A stretch of 64,000 nt of DNA. It comes from Mycoplasmopsis verecunda (lineage in GTDB: Bacteria; Bacillota_I; Bacilli_A; Mycoplasmatales; Metamycoplasmataceae). Position 1 is the stretch's first letter. Each line of letters starts with the position of its first letter. Below are positions 45,928 through 58,600 of the stretch, piece by piece. Below the pieces are notes generated by a model. The model was not told the DNA's origin and searched no databases. It saw nothing but the letters and a program-made list of their open reading frames with translations. The translations under genes were made by a program, and so were the position numbers. The stretch is from contig NZ_CP137850.1 in NCBI RefSeq assembly GCF_033546915.1, positions 310,001-374,000 of the forward strand, given 5' to 3'.

Positions 45928-46369
45928 ATTTAATTCCTATAAATTCATTTTTATCATTAACTAAAATTTCTTCACACACTGCTTCAATTAATGAAATATT
46001 AGGATGATTTTGTTATGCTTTCAAAATTAGATTAGAATATTTTTCTTTGTCAATTTGTGTTCTTAAAGCTCTTACTGCTGGTACTTTGCTTTCATTAAGC
46101 ATTTTAATTTGAATCATTGCTAAGTCTGAATAATACCCTTGCACACCAACTGAAGCATTAATTTCTCTAGTGATGATTCCTTTTGCTGGTCCACCAATAG
46201 ATGGATTGCAAGGCATCATTGCAACTTTATTTAAATCAAAGGGTATTAAAGCTACTTTATGACCCATATTTGCAAGTGCAAAAGTAGCTTCAACACCAGC
46301 GTGTCCGGCTCCTATAACTATAGCTTCATAATCATTATTTGTGTTATTTTCTTGTATTTTCTCTTTCAT
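45928..46369 (-). pseudogene. mnmG: mnmG (gidA) fragment, N-terminal part
   Basis: [27 protein letters not shown] with the FAD dinucleotide fold [19 protein letters not shown], then [14 protein letters not shown] and [22 protein letters not shown], all MnmG hallmarks. A TAA at complement 46013-46015 interrupts it (ILKA-stop-QNHPNISLIEAV). The reading continues to NEFIGIK, where the IS3 element is inserted and the fragment at 42899-43221 would follow. With nonsense, frameshift, insertion and truncation the gene is dead here. Confidence 0.9.
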
Positions 46370-46608
46370 AATATTTATATTTTATATTACTATTTAAATA
46401 TTTATAACAGAATAATTTTGCTTTTTATCACTTAAAATAAGTGATAAAAGTCATTTTTTTATTAATAAAAAAAATATTATTAAATATCTTGTTTCAACCA
46501 ATATATGGAATTTTTAAAGTATTATAATAAAAATATAAAGATGATAGTTTACATCACTATTTTTTGTAAGCTATCTATATATATATATATATATAGATGG
46601 GAGTTATT
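46370..46608 (+). promoter_or_regulatory. Promoter and leader of the giant surface protein gene
   Basis: TATAAT at 46523-46528 is a good -10 box. The leader holds ATAGT-TTACATC-ACTAT followed by six Ts (about 46545-46566), a weak attenuator-like hairpin. The 26-bp perfect palindrome ATC(TA)10GAT at 46573-46598 extends by wobble into the first bases of GGGAG (46599-46603), the ribosome binding site of ATG 46609. Confidence 0.6.
46573..46598. repeat. (TA)10 palindrome overlapping the ribosome binding site region
   Basis: Perfectly self-complementary. In RNA it forms an all-AU hairpin that can extend to C46571-G46600 and so cover two G residues of GGGAG. Dinucleotide tracts of this length are prone to slippage. 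Confidence 0.8.
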
Positions 46609-49600
46609 ATGAGTAAGAAAAATCACAAACTTTTATTATTAGGTTCAATTCCTTTAACTTTAGCATCATTGCCAATTGTTGCAATGAGTACAGAAGATGA
46701 TGATCGCAAATTTAAACATTCAGATGAAGATTATGCTTATTTATCTGACTATCAATTGGATTATTTTAATAATGAATTCAAAAAGATTGAAAAAACAGAT
46801 GATAATGAAGAAGAATATAATGAAAAAGTAAAAGAATTAAAAGAAAAAGCTAAGTATTTATCATTATCAATGGGTTTTATTGATGAAAAAGAAGATGATT
46901 ATGATGCATCAATTATATTTCTTGAAAAAAACAGTGTATTAGATGATATATATGATGCTACATATGAAAAAGCAAAAAAATTAACAGTCGATGAAGATGT
47001 TGATACTTTATATGATGAAAATATAGATAGATTTATTAAAGAACAAAAAGAAAAATTTAAAGATTTTAAAGAAACAGAAAAAGCAAGTAATTTTGTAATT
47101 TCATTTTCAGATTCAAATAACATTAATATTAACTTACCAGATATTATTGATAAATCTAAAAATATATCTGAGTATCAAAAAACAAAAACATTTTTACTAG
47201 AAGTAAAAGATAAAGTAAAAGATGATATAGAAAGTATTGATAATGAATATAAACAAACAGAATATATTCAATATTCTAATTTTTATGAAATTTCTCATAA
47301 CAACATAAATTATATTTATGCTGATAATGAACTACAAAATAAATATAAAAATGAAGTTAAAAATTTAGAAACTGAATATCAACAATTAAAAGGACAATTA
47401 ATAGTACAATTAAAAAATGATGTTAATAATTTTCTTCAAACTAACATATATTCAAAATCAGAAAAAATAGAATTCAATGATAATTGAAATACTTTAGTAT
47501 CTACATTATTATTAAAATTCAACGAAAAAATAGATGAATTTAGAAAACACATTCAAACTACAAAAGATTCATTTAATGCTTTAAATGGTGAACAAATTAT
47601 AGAAGAATATAAGAAATTATTTTCATCTCTTTCATATACCAAAAATAGAGCAGTAGAATGATTCAATGATTTATTAAAAAAGAAAGAAAGTATAGATGAA
47701 ATAAAAGCTTGGTATAAAATATATCAAGAAAATAATGAAAAGATTAAAGAATTATTTAAATATTTCAGAGAAATATTAAATTTTGTTCAAGAGAAGCATC
47801 CTAATAAAAGAATTATTATTAATCATTCTGAAGATGATTTTCAATTTTCTTATGATCCTCAATTTTCTGATGTTATGTATTGAGAATATCAAAAAATATT
47901 AGATAGAAGTTTATTTGCTAATAGTTTTACTTCATGGATGAAGGAATCAATTTTTTACAATCCAGAAAATCCAGGCCAAGGTAAATATGACTATCATTGA
48001 GAAGAAAGTGCATATTATTTTGCTCTAACTGAAAAACCTAAAAATCGATATGAGTTTAGACACAATTGACAATTACCAGATGATTATTTACACTCAGATT
48101 ATTTGGAGATGTTTAAAAAAGTAGCTGAAACAATTCCTAAAATTAAAGAACGTACTCAAAAAGCTATCCAACAATTAAAAACATTAGATAATCTAACTCC
48201 AAAGCAAAAAGAATATTGAATGAATAAAATTAAAGATGAAAATGTTTATAGTGAAACAGAATTAAAATCTATTTTTGATCTTGAACGTGATTACACAAGT
48301 TATTACGGATATCCTTTCCCTAATATATCAGCTGCAAAACAAGATAAAAGAATGAAAGAATTTACAGAACTTAAAAATAAGATTTTAAATGATAGAAACT
48401 TGAAGTTTGCAGACAAAAAAAACTTAAATTCTGTAAAAGATAGTCTTAATAACATACCAGTAGATCCAAATTATTTCGACTACTTTTTTAATAAAAAGAT
48501 TGATGATAATGCCAGAATGGCTATTAACAATGGAAAATATAATTTAAAAAGTGTTTCAGAAAAACTTGATTGATTACAAGATTTAACTCCAAAGCAAAAA
48601 GAAACTATCAAAAACACAATTAATAATAACGACTCCAAAGCATTAAATTCATTAGAAGATTTAAATAAAATTTACGAAATAGCTAAAAAAATAAATGAGA
48701 TTAATAAATCATATAAAGCAGAAAAAAACGAAGTAACTTCTGATAAATTCACAAATTCAAAAGAATATTTATTAGCTGATAATAAGAATGAATTTGATAC
48801 TGTAACAGAAGCCTTAAATAAAGTTATTGAGTCTTTAGGTACTGTTGATTCTATACCAACATTAACTGATATAGAAAACGAAGTCAAAAAAGCCACTGAA
48901 AAACAAGGAGAATTTAAAAATCAAAAAGAAAAGTTAAATGGTGAAGATAATTTTGACAAAGCGATAAGCGACATTAATAATCTCGGACATATTGACAATG
49001 AAAACGTCAAAAAACATTTTAAAGAAGAAATTGATAAAGCTGTAAAAGATAAAAAAACATTACAAGAAATTAAAGATATTGTTAAAAAAGCCACTGATGT
49101 TGATGAAGAAACAAAAAAACTTCAAGAAAAACTAACTGAGGTCGAAAACTGAACTAACAATAATAACTATAATTTGACCTCTGACGAGACAATTAATCAA
49201 TTAGATAAGAATGTTAATGATGCTAATGCTATTCTTAATGATGAAAAACTTTTAAAAGATCCTGCTAAAACTAAAGAACAAATTGAAAATATAAAAACAA
49301 TTATTAATCAAACTCAAGATAAATCTCATAAAGAAGTAGACGAAGTTATTAAAAAACAAAAAGATGCTATTGAGAAGCTTAATGAATTATCAAATATCAA
49401 TGAAACACAAAAACAAACAATTATTTCTAAAATTAATGACCCAGCCAATAAGGCAACAATTGAAAAAATATCTTCTGATGCTAATCTTTTAGACCAAGCA
49501 ATGTCTAAACTAAAAGAAAACATTTCTAAAGCAAACGAAACAAAAAATACCAAAAAACACTTATTATCTGATTCAGAAATTAAAAAGAATTTCGACGATA

Positions 49601-52600
49601 TATTATTAGATGATAATGTAAATACTGGGGATTTATCTTCTATTGATCCAAATGAAATTAATAGTAAAGGTACAAAAATTAAAGAAGCAACTGATAAATT
49701 AAATGGGGATACTAATCTTCAAAATTCAAAAGATTCGGTAGATGAAAAATTGTCGGATTTAAATTCACAGTTAGAAGACAAAATAAAGAAATTATTAGAT
49801 AACTCATCAAATATTCATGAACTTAAAAATATTACTGATAAAACTGATGAGTTAAAAGAAATTATTAAAAAACTAATCAAATTAAAAGAAAATAGTCAAA
49901 ATATAAAAAGTACTCCTAACTATACAGAAGCATCAAATAAAAAACAATATGATGATAAGTTAATTGAAGTATCTAATGAAATTTCAACAAATAAAAACAT
50001 AGAAATTCCTGATTATAATTCACTTGAATCATTAATTACTGAACTTAATAAATTAAAAGATAGCCTAATTGAAAAACAAAATCAATTAAACGGTAAACAA
50101 TTATTAGACGAAGCTGCTAAAAAAGCTCGTGATGTTATTAATGAACTTAATAATTTAAGTAATGAAAACAAAACTCAAATTATTAATGAAATAAATAATA
50201 AAAAGACTATTCAAGATATTAATGACTTAAAAGATTCATCAATTAGTCTTAATAAGAAAACACAAGATTTATTAGATGAAATATCAAGTCTTGAAACAAT
50301 ATCAACTAAAGATGATTATCTAAAATATGTAAATCAAGACAATAAAAGTAACTTAACTAATATTTTAAATAAACAAAAAGATATTTTAGAAAATAAAAAA
50401 CTTAGTCCTAATAAAACAATTAGTGATATTGAAAATTACAAAACAGAATTAAGTAATGTAAAAACAATCATAGAACGTGAAATTTATGATTTTAAGAAAT
50501 ACATTCAAGATTCCAAAGATGAAATTAATAAATTGAGCAATTTATCACCTACTCAAAAAAAATTAATTGTAGCTGAAATCGAAAAAAGCAATGACAAAGC
50601 ATTTATTAATAGCTTAAAAGAAAATTCTAAAAAACTTAATGAAACAATTGAGCAAGCTCTTCAAACTAAAAATAATTTAGAAACTAAAAAGACTGAATCT
50701 AATTATCTTGAAGCGGATTTAGAAAATAAAAATGCTTTAGATACAGCATTTAAAGAATTAGATAAAGCACTTGAAATTACTAAAAACTCTGTGGATGTAA
50801 AATCACCAGTAAATATTGATTCATTATTAAATGCATTAAAATCAAAAATTGATTCAGCTAAATTATCAAATAATAATTTAAATGGAGATGCAAACCTTCT
50901 TTCAGCTAAAAATAATGCTGCAGAAATTATAAAAAATGCAAGCAATTTATCAGATGAATATAAAGACGATTTAAATAGTGAATTAGAAAAGATTAACTTA
51001 AATAATCCTTCCGTTTCAAAATACAATGAGTTATCAAAAAAGGTTTCTGATTTAAATAACAAAGTTCCAGAATTAATCAAATCATTAAATGATTTAAATT
51101 CATTAAAAGAAAGTAATGATTATAAAGCTTCTTCAGAAGACACAAAATCAAAAACAACTGAAGCACTTAATAGTAAAACTTCATTGTTAAATGATGATAA
51201 TAAATTAATTAATGATAAGTTACTAGAAGACATTAATAAAGCAATAACAAATATAAATAATGCTAAACAATTAATTTCAGAAGATAAAAGCAATTTTGAA
51301 ACTTCTAAAGAAGGTCTTCTTGGTAACTTGTTAAATTTATCTTCAAAACAAAAACAATTATTACAAGAAAAAATTAATAATTCAACAAATAAAACTGAAT
51401 TAGATTCCATTGTTTCTAATGCTAAAGAGTTGGATAAAGCAATGGAAAAATTGGGTAAAGTAACTGAAGAAGCTGCAAAACAAGCTAAAACTATTAATTA
51501 CTCATTATCTACTGAAGAAAATAAAAAAGAATTTGATAATGTTGCTTCTGAAAAAGAGCTAGAAAAACTTCAAAAAGAACAAATAGATTCAATAGAACCT
51601 TCTGTTATAAATGATAAAAACAACAAAATTGAAAAAGCAACAAACAATTTAGATGGTGAATTTGTATTTAACAAAAATAAACAAGATGCTATTAATACCA
51701 TTAAAACTAAAGAAAATTTAATTCAATCTCAAAAAGATAAATTAATAGAAATTATTAATGATGTCAAATCAAATGAAGATTTAGATCAAATAAAAGATAA
51801 AAGTGATAAATTAGATCAACTAATTGGTGCTTTAAAAACAACTATTAGTGATGCAAACACAACAAAATCTACCCCATCATATACTGAAGCCAGTGACAAA
51901 ACTGATTTTGATAATAAATTAAAAGATGCTGAACTCTTAAAAAATTCAGTAACTACAAACACTGATTTTATCCCTAACACTAAATTAGATAATTTAATTA
52001 AAGAACTAACAGATACTAAAAACAATTTATCTAATGCTAAACAATCATTAGATGGACAAAGTAGATTGAATAAGGAGATAGAAAATTCTAAAAATGCAAT
52101 CAATGGTTTAGAATATCTAACAAAAAATTATATTGATGCAATCAAAGCTGATTTAGATAGTAAATTAACAATTAATGATGCGCAAACCACAAAAAACAAA
52201 GCAATTGATTTAAATCAATCAGCTAACTTAATGCTACAAGCTAAAACAAAAGCAATTAGTTTGCAAAGTAATCCTGATTATAAATATGCAACTAATGAAC
52301 AAAAAACAGCTTTACAAACAGCTATCGATAATGTAAATAATATCCTTGAACAAGACAAACTTAAAAATAATAATGTTAAAGAATCAGTTGATTCATTAAC
52401 AGATGCACTAAATCAAGCGATGAAATCTATTAATGATAGAATCACAACTATTAAAGACGCAATCCAAAAAGCTGACAAAACAATTGCGGACTTTGAAAAC
52501 TTAACCGCAGAGCAAAAAACAGCTCTTAAATCAGAAGTAGAATCTAAAATCACAACTGATGATATTGCTCAAGTTATTTCTAAAGCAACTGATTTAGATT

Positions 52601-55600
52601 CACAAACAAAAGAACTAAAAACTGCTCTTAAAGAAGCTGATAAAATCGATAGAGAATCTGATAAATATAAATTATCTAGCGGAACAAAAGCTCAAGATTT
52701 TGATTCAGCACTTAATGATGCCAAAACAGCTTTACAAAGTGGACTAGCTAATAAAACTAAAGAAGAAATTAAAAAATTAACTGACAAGTTAAATGATGCT
52801 AGAGGTTCATTAAATGGTGATGAAGTATTAAAAGAATTAAAAGCAAACTCAAAAGCAGAAATTGACAAACTTAATAATTTAACTAAAGATCAAATTAAAC
52901 AAATAAATAATGCGATTGATACTACAGATATTACACCATCAACAATTTCTTCACTAGTTGAAAATGCTAAGAAATTAGATGAAGCTATTAAAAAAGCAGA
53001 TCAAATTAAACAAACGGTTGCTGAATCTAAACAAACTCCAAATTACTTAGATTCAGACACTGAAAAACAAACAGCTATAAATAATAGTGAAAAAACAACA
53101 AATGAAAAATTCAATGACGCTAAAAAATCTTTTGATTCTGTAACACCGGAAGTTTTAAATAATCTAACTGTTGAATTAAATAAAGCAAGTGAAAAACTTG
53201 AATTAGATAATAGTCTATTAAATGGTAATGAGCTAATTAAAAATGCTAAAGCAGATGCTATAACTTCAATAAAAAATAAAGAACATCTATCAACAGAGTT
53301 ACAAGGTAATTTAATTTCTCAAGTAAATGAGAAATCAAGATTATCAGAAATTTTAACAGTTAAAAATGATGCAAATAATTTAGATGATTTAACTAAAAAA
53401 TTAATTGATGCAAAAAACAATCTTCAAAAAGTAAAAAATGATACGAAAAAATATCCTGCTGCTTCTGAAAATACAATTTCAAAGGTTGATGAAGCATTAC
53501 AATTAACAAATGAGTTATTAACAGAAAATAAACTTAAGAATAATAAAACAGCAGATGAAATTAAAACTGCTACAAAATCACTTGAAAATGCTTTACAATC
53601 TATTAATGATGATAAAGATTCATTAGAAACTGCTAAAACTCAAAAAATAAATTCAATTAAAGATTTATTAAATCTTTCAGAAAAACAAAATACTACAATT
53701 AAATCAAAAATTGCTGATACCTTAACAACAATTGATTTAAATAATATAGTAGATAAAGCTAATAGACTTAATGATGAAATGGGTAATTTAATTTCAGTTG
53801 TTGATGAAGCAACTAAAGTTAAATTAACAAATAAATATGACTTATCCGAAGAAACTCTTAAAAAAGCATTTGATAATGTTGCAAATAAAGATAAATTATT
53901 AGAGCTCGATAAAGAAAAACAAGATTCAATTGAACCCGACATCATTAAAAATAAAGCTAAAGAAGTTTCTGATGCAACAAAAGCATTAAATGGTGACGAT
54001 AAATTTACAGAAGCTAAAGAATTAGCAAAAGAAAAAATATCTAATCTACAAATTTCACAAGATCAAAAAACAAAAATTAAAGATTTAATTGATAATACTG
54101 AAACTAAGTCTGATTTAGATTCAATATCTAAAAATTCTAGTGATTTAAATCAAGCATTAACTGATTTACAAACAGCTATTGAAAATGCTAAAAAACAAAA
54201 ACAAACTCCAAATTACACAGAGGCTTCAAATATTCCTTTATTTGATAGTAAATTATCTGATGCTATTACAGGATTGCAAACAGCAAAAACAGCTGTTATA
54301 ACTGATGTCAATTCAATTAAGGCACTTATAACACCTATTAATACTTTAAAAGATAATTTAACTAATGAAACAAACAAATTAGATGGTCAAGAAAGACTTA
54401 ATTTAGCAATTAGCTCTGCTAAAACAGTTATTGATGAAGAAGTAAAATCATTGCATCCTAATAATGTAAAGAATTTAGTAAAAGACTTAGAAAGTCAAAA
54501 GACTATTGAGTCTGTTAATAAAGCTGAACAAAGTATTTTAGACTTGAATCAATCGGCACAAAAATTAATCGAAAAATGAAATGATGCTAAGAGTTTAACT
54601 CAAGATCCTAAATACAATTTTGCTACAGAAGACCAAAAAACTGCATTAGCTCAATCAATTCAAAAAGCAAACAATATGCTTGAAGAATCAAAATTAAAAT
54701 CTGATATTTCTAAAGACGAAGTTGATAGAGTTACAAATGAACTTCAAACAGCAATTGATGAAATTAACAAAATAGCATCTAAAGTTAAAGATGTAATTAA
54801 ACAAAATAATGATAATGTTGAAAAAATGTCTAGTTTAACACCTAGTCAAAAAGAAAACCTTAAAAAAGAAATTTCATCAAAAACTAATGAATCAGATATT
54901 GATAAAGTTATTTCAAAAGCAAATGATTTAAACGAAAAAACTAAAGCATTAATAGATGCTGTTAAAAATGCTGATTCAATTAAGGAAAATGATAATTACA
55001 AATTATCAGACAAAGAAAAATCTTCAGAATTAGATAATGCTCAAAAGAGTGCTAAAGACATTTTAGAAAATGGTTTAGAAACTAAATCACCTGAAGAAAT
55101 TAAAAAACTTACTGATGATTTAGATAAAGCAACCAAAAATTTAAATGGTAATGATAATCTTGATAAATACCATAATGATGCTATTTTAAAATTGGATGAT
55201 TTAAAAGATATTCCAGATGATGTAAAAACTAAGATAAAAGAAGCTGTTAACAATTCAAATAAACCTGATGTTATTAATTCATTAGTTGATAAATCAACAA
55301 AATTAAACCAATCAATAAAAGAAGGTAATGAACTTAATGACAAGGTTCAAAAAGATAAAGAAACAGCAAACTATTTAGATTCAGATCAAGATAAACAAAC
55401 AACTTTGACTAGTGTTCAAGATTCACAAGATAATAAGTTAACAAATGCTAAGAAGACACCAGAAAATATTACTGTAGATTATCTTGATAAAATCACTACT
55501 GATTTAACAAAAGAAAATGATAAATTAAAAACAGCTCTTGAAGAGTTAAATGGTGATGAAAAAATCAAACAAGCAAAACAAAATGTAAATGATTTAATAA

Positions 55601-58600
55601 CTAATAAAGAATATCTTTCTGATCCATTAAAACAAACTTTAAAAACTCAAATTAATGATAATTCAAGATTAAAAGAAATTGCAGACACTGTATCTAAAAT
55701 TGACAAATTAGATGATTTAGCAAATAAATTACAAGAAGCAAAAAGCAACATTGAAACAGCTAAAAATGATTCTAAATATAAAGCTGCTTCAAATGAAACT
55801 AAAAAAGCTGTTGAAAAAGCTTTAGAAGATGCTAAGAAATTATTAAATGATTCTAATAAACTTATTAGTGATACAAATAATCAAGAAATTGAAAAAATTA
55901 CTAATGATCTAAAAGAAGCTTTAAAATTAGTTGATAATGACAAAAAAGAATTAGAAGCTTCAAAATTAGAAAAATCTAATTATGTCGAAAATGAATTACC
56001 AAACTTATCTAAATTGCAAAAAGATGCTATAAAAGCTCAAATTACTGGTGCACTAACTCCTTCTGAACTTAATGATAAAGTTAATAATGCAAATAAACTT
56101 AATAGCGAAATGGGTGAATTAGCTAAAGCAATCAAAGAAGTAAGTGATGTTAAATCTACTAACAAATACTTATTATCTGATGGTAATCCTAAAGAACAAT
56201 TTGATTCTGTAGCTAGTGAAACTGAATTAGCTAAACTTGCCAAAGAAAATCAAGATTCAATTAATCCTGAAGAAATAAAAACTAAAGCAACAACTATTAA
56301 AGATGCAACAACAAATCTTAATGGTGATAGTAATTTTGAAACATTAAAAACAAATGTTAAAGATGAAGTTGAGAAAACAAAATTATCTGATACTCAAAAA
56401 GGTGATTTTAAGAAATTAATTTATGAAGCTACAACAGATCAAGAAGTTGATAAACTTAAATCACAATCAAAAGCTCTTGATCAAGCTATTAATGATCTTC
56501 AAACAGCAATTAACGAAGCAACAAGTGAAAAGACTAAACCAAATTACACTGAAGCTTCTGCTGGAGTTGATAAAGTCAAAGATTTATTTGATAAACAATT
56601 ATTAAATTCATCAAATGATTTAAGTAATGCTAAAAATGCTTCTTTAAGTAATGATGAAGTTATTGATAAATTGATTAAGGATTTAGTCAAATCAAAAGAC
56701 ACATTAAATAATGCAAAAAATAATTTAGATGGTCAATCTAAATTAGATAAAGCAAAAGAAGATGCAAAAGCTGATATAGAAGCATTAAATAATTTAAGTG
56801 ATAATAGTAAATCACAAATTAAAGGTGATATTGATTCTAAAAATACAATTTTAGATGTAAATAAAGCAAAAGAAGATGCTGATAATCTAAACACTTCTGC
56901 TAATGATTTAATAACTGAACTTAATAAGGCAAAAGATTTATTGAAAGATAATGATAAATATGCATTAGCAACAAAAGACCAACAAGTTGCTCTTACAGGT
57001 GCAATAGAATCAGCTCAAAATATGCTTGAAACTAATAAACTTAAACAAAATGTTTCTAAATCTTCTGCTGATACAACTAAAAATGATCTAATAGGTGCAA
57101 TGAATGCAATTAATGGATTAGCCAAAGAAATCAAATCCGAAATCCAAAAAGCTAAAGAAACTATTGACTCTCTTGAACATTTAACTAAAAACCAAAAAGA
57201 TTCTCTTAAATCTGCTGTAGGTACTAAAACAACTTCTGAGGATATTAAATCACTTTTAGATGATGCACAAAAACTTAATGTATCAACAAAAAATCTAAAA
57301 GATGCTATAGAAAAAGCTAAAGAAGTAGATAAAGAAGCTAATAATTATAAATTAGCGGATCCTGAAAAACAAGTTGCTTTTGATAACTCTTATGATAAAG
57401 CTAATAAAGCAATTATTGATGATTTATTAGGTGATAAAACACAAAAAGATATAGATGATTTAACAAACTTATTAAATAATTCTAGATCAGCTTTAAATGG
57501 TGATAATAACCTTGAAGCTAAAAAAGAAGCAGAAAAACGCAAAATAGATAATTTAGATAAATTATCTACAGAACAAAAAACATCTATTAAGAATGCATTT
57601 AACAATGTAACTACTCCTTCTGATGCTGAAAATATTACTAAAGCAGCTACTGATTTAAATAAATTAATTTCTAAAGCTGAGTCATTAGATACTTCAATAA
57701 ATGAAGCTAAACTAACTCCAAATTACACTGAAGCAACAAATAAATCTGATTTAGATACTTCAAAATCTAATTTAATTAACAGCATTAGTAAGACTAAAGA
57801 AAATAATGATTTAGATAATGTTTCTAAATTAAATCAATTAGCTAGTGAATTAAATTCTAAGATACAAGATGCTGATAATAAATTAAAAGCTTTAGATGGT
57901 AATGAGCAAGTTTCAAAAGCAAAATTAAATGCTAAAGACTTTATTGATAATCTTGATAAATTGTCTACAAAAGCAAAAGAATCAATTAAAAACAAATTAG
58001 ATGATTCTAATAATGTAACAACTATTTCAGATGTAGAAAAGATTAAAACAGATGCACAAGATTTAAATAATAAAGCAAAAAGTCTTAAAGATAGTATAGA
58101 CACATTAACACAATTAAATAAAACTAATAAAATTGATACTTTAGATAAAGAAACTAAAGATTCAATAAGTACAGTTTTACAAGAATCTAATGATTTATTT
58201 ACTGATGAAAAACTTAAAGATAATATAAGTGATAAATCCATATCACAACAAAAAGAAAAAGTAGATAAAATTATTGAAAAAATTAATAATCAAGCAAAAG
58301 ACCTTGATCAATATAAAGAATCTAAAATACCTACTTTTGATGATTTAAACAATTTATCAAAAGCTCAAAAAGATGCACTTAAAACAGAATTGCAAAATGC
58401 AACAACTAAACAATCAGTTGATGATGTAATTGTTAAATCAAATGAATTAAATACTGAAATGGGTGATTTAGAATCAGCATTAAATGCTTTAAAAAATAAA
58501 ATTAATTCTACAGATGAAAAATTATCTAGTGATACACCAAAAACAGTATTTAAAAACCTTACAAAAGATACAGAAATATCAAATAATACAAAAGAAAATA

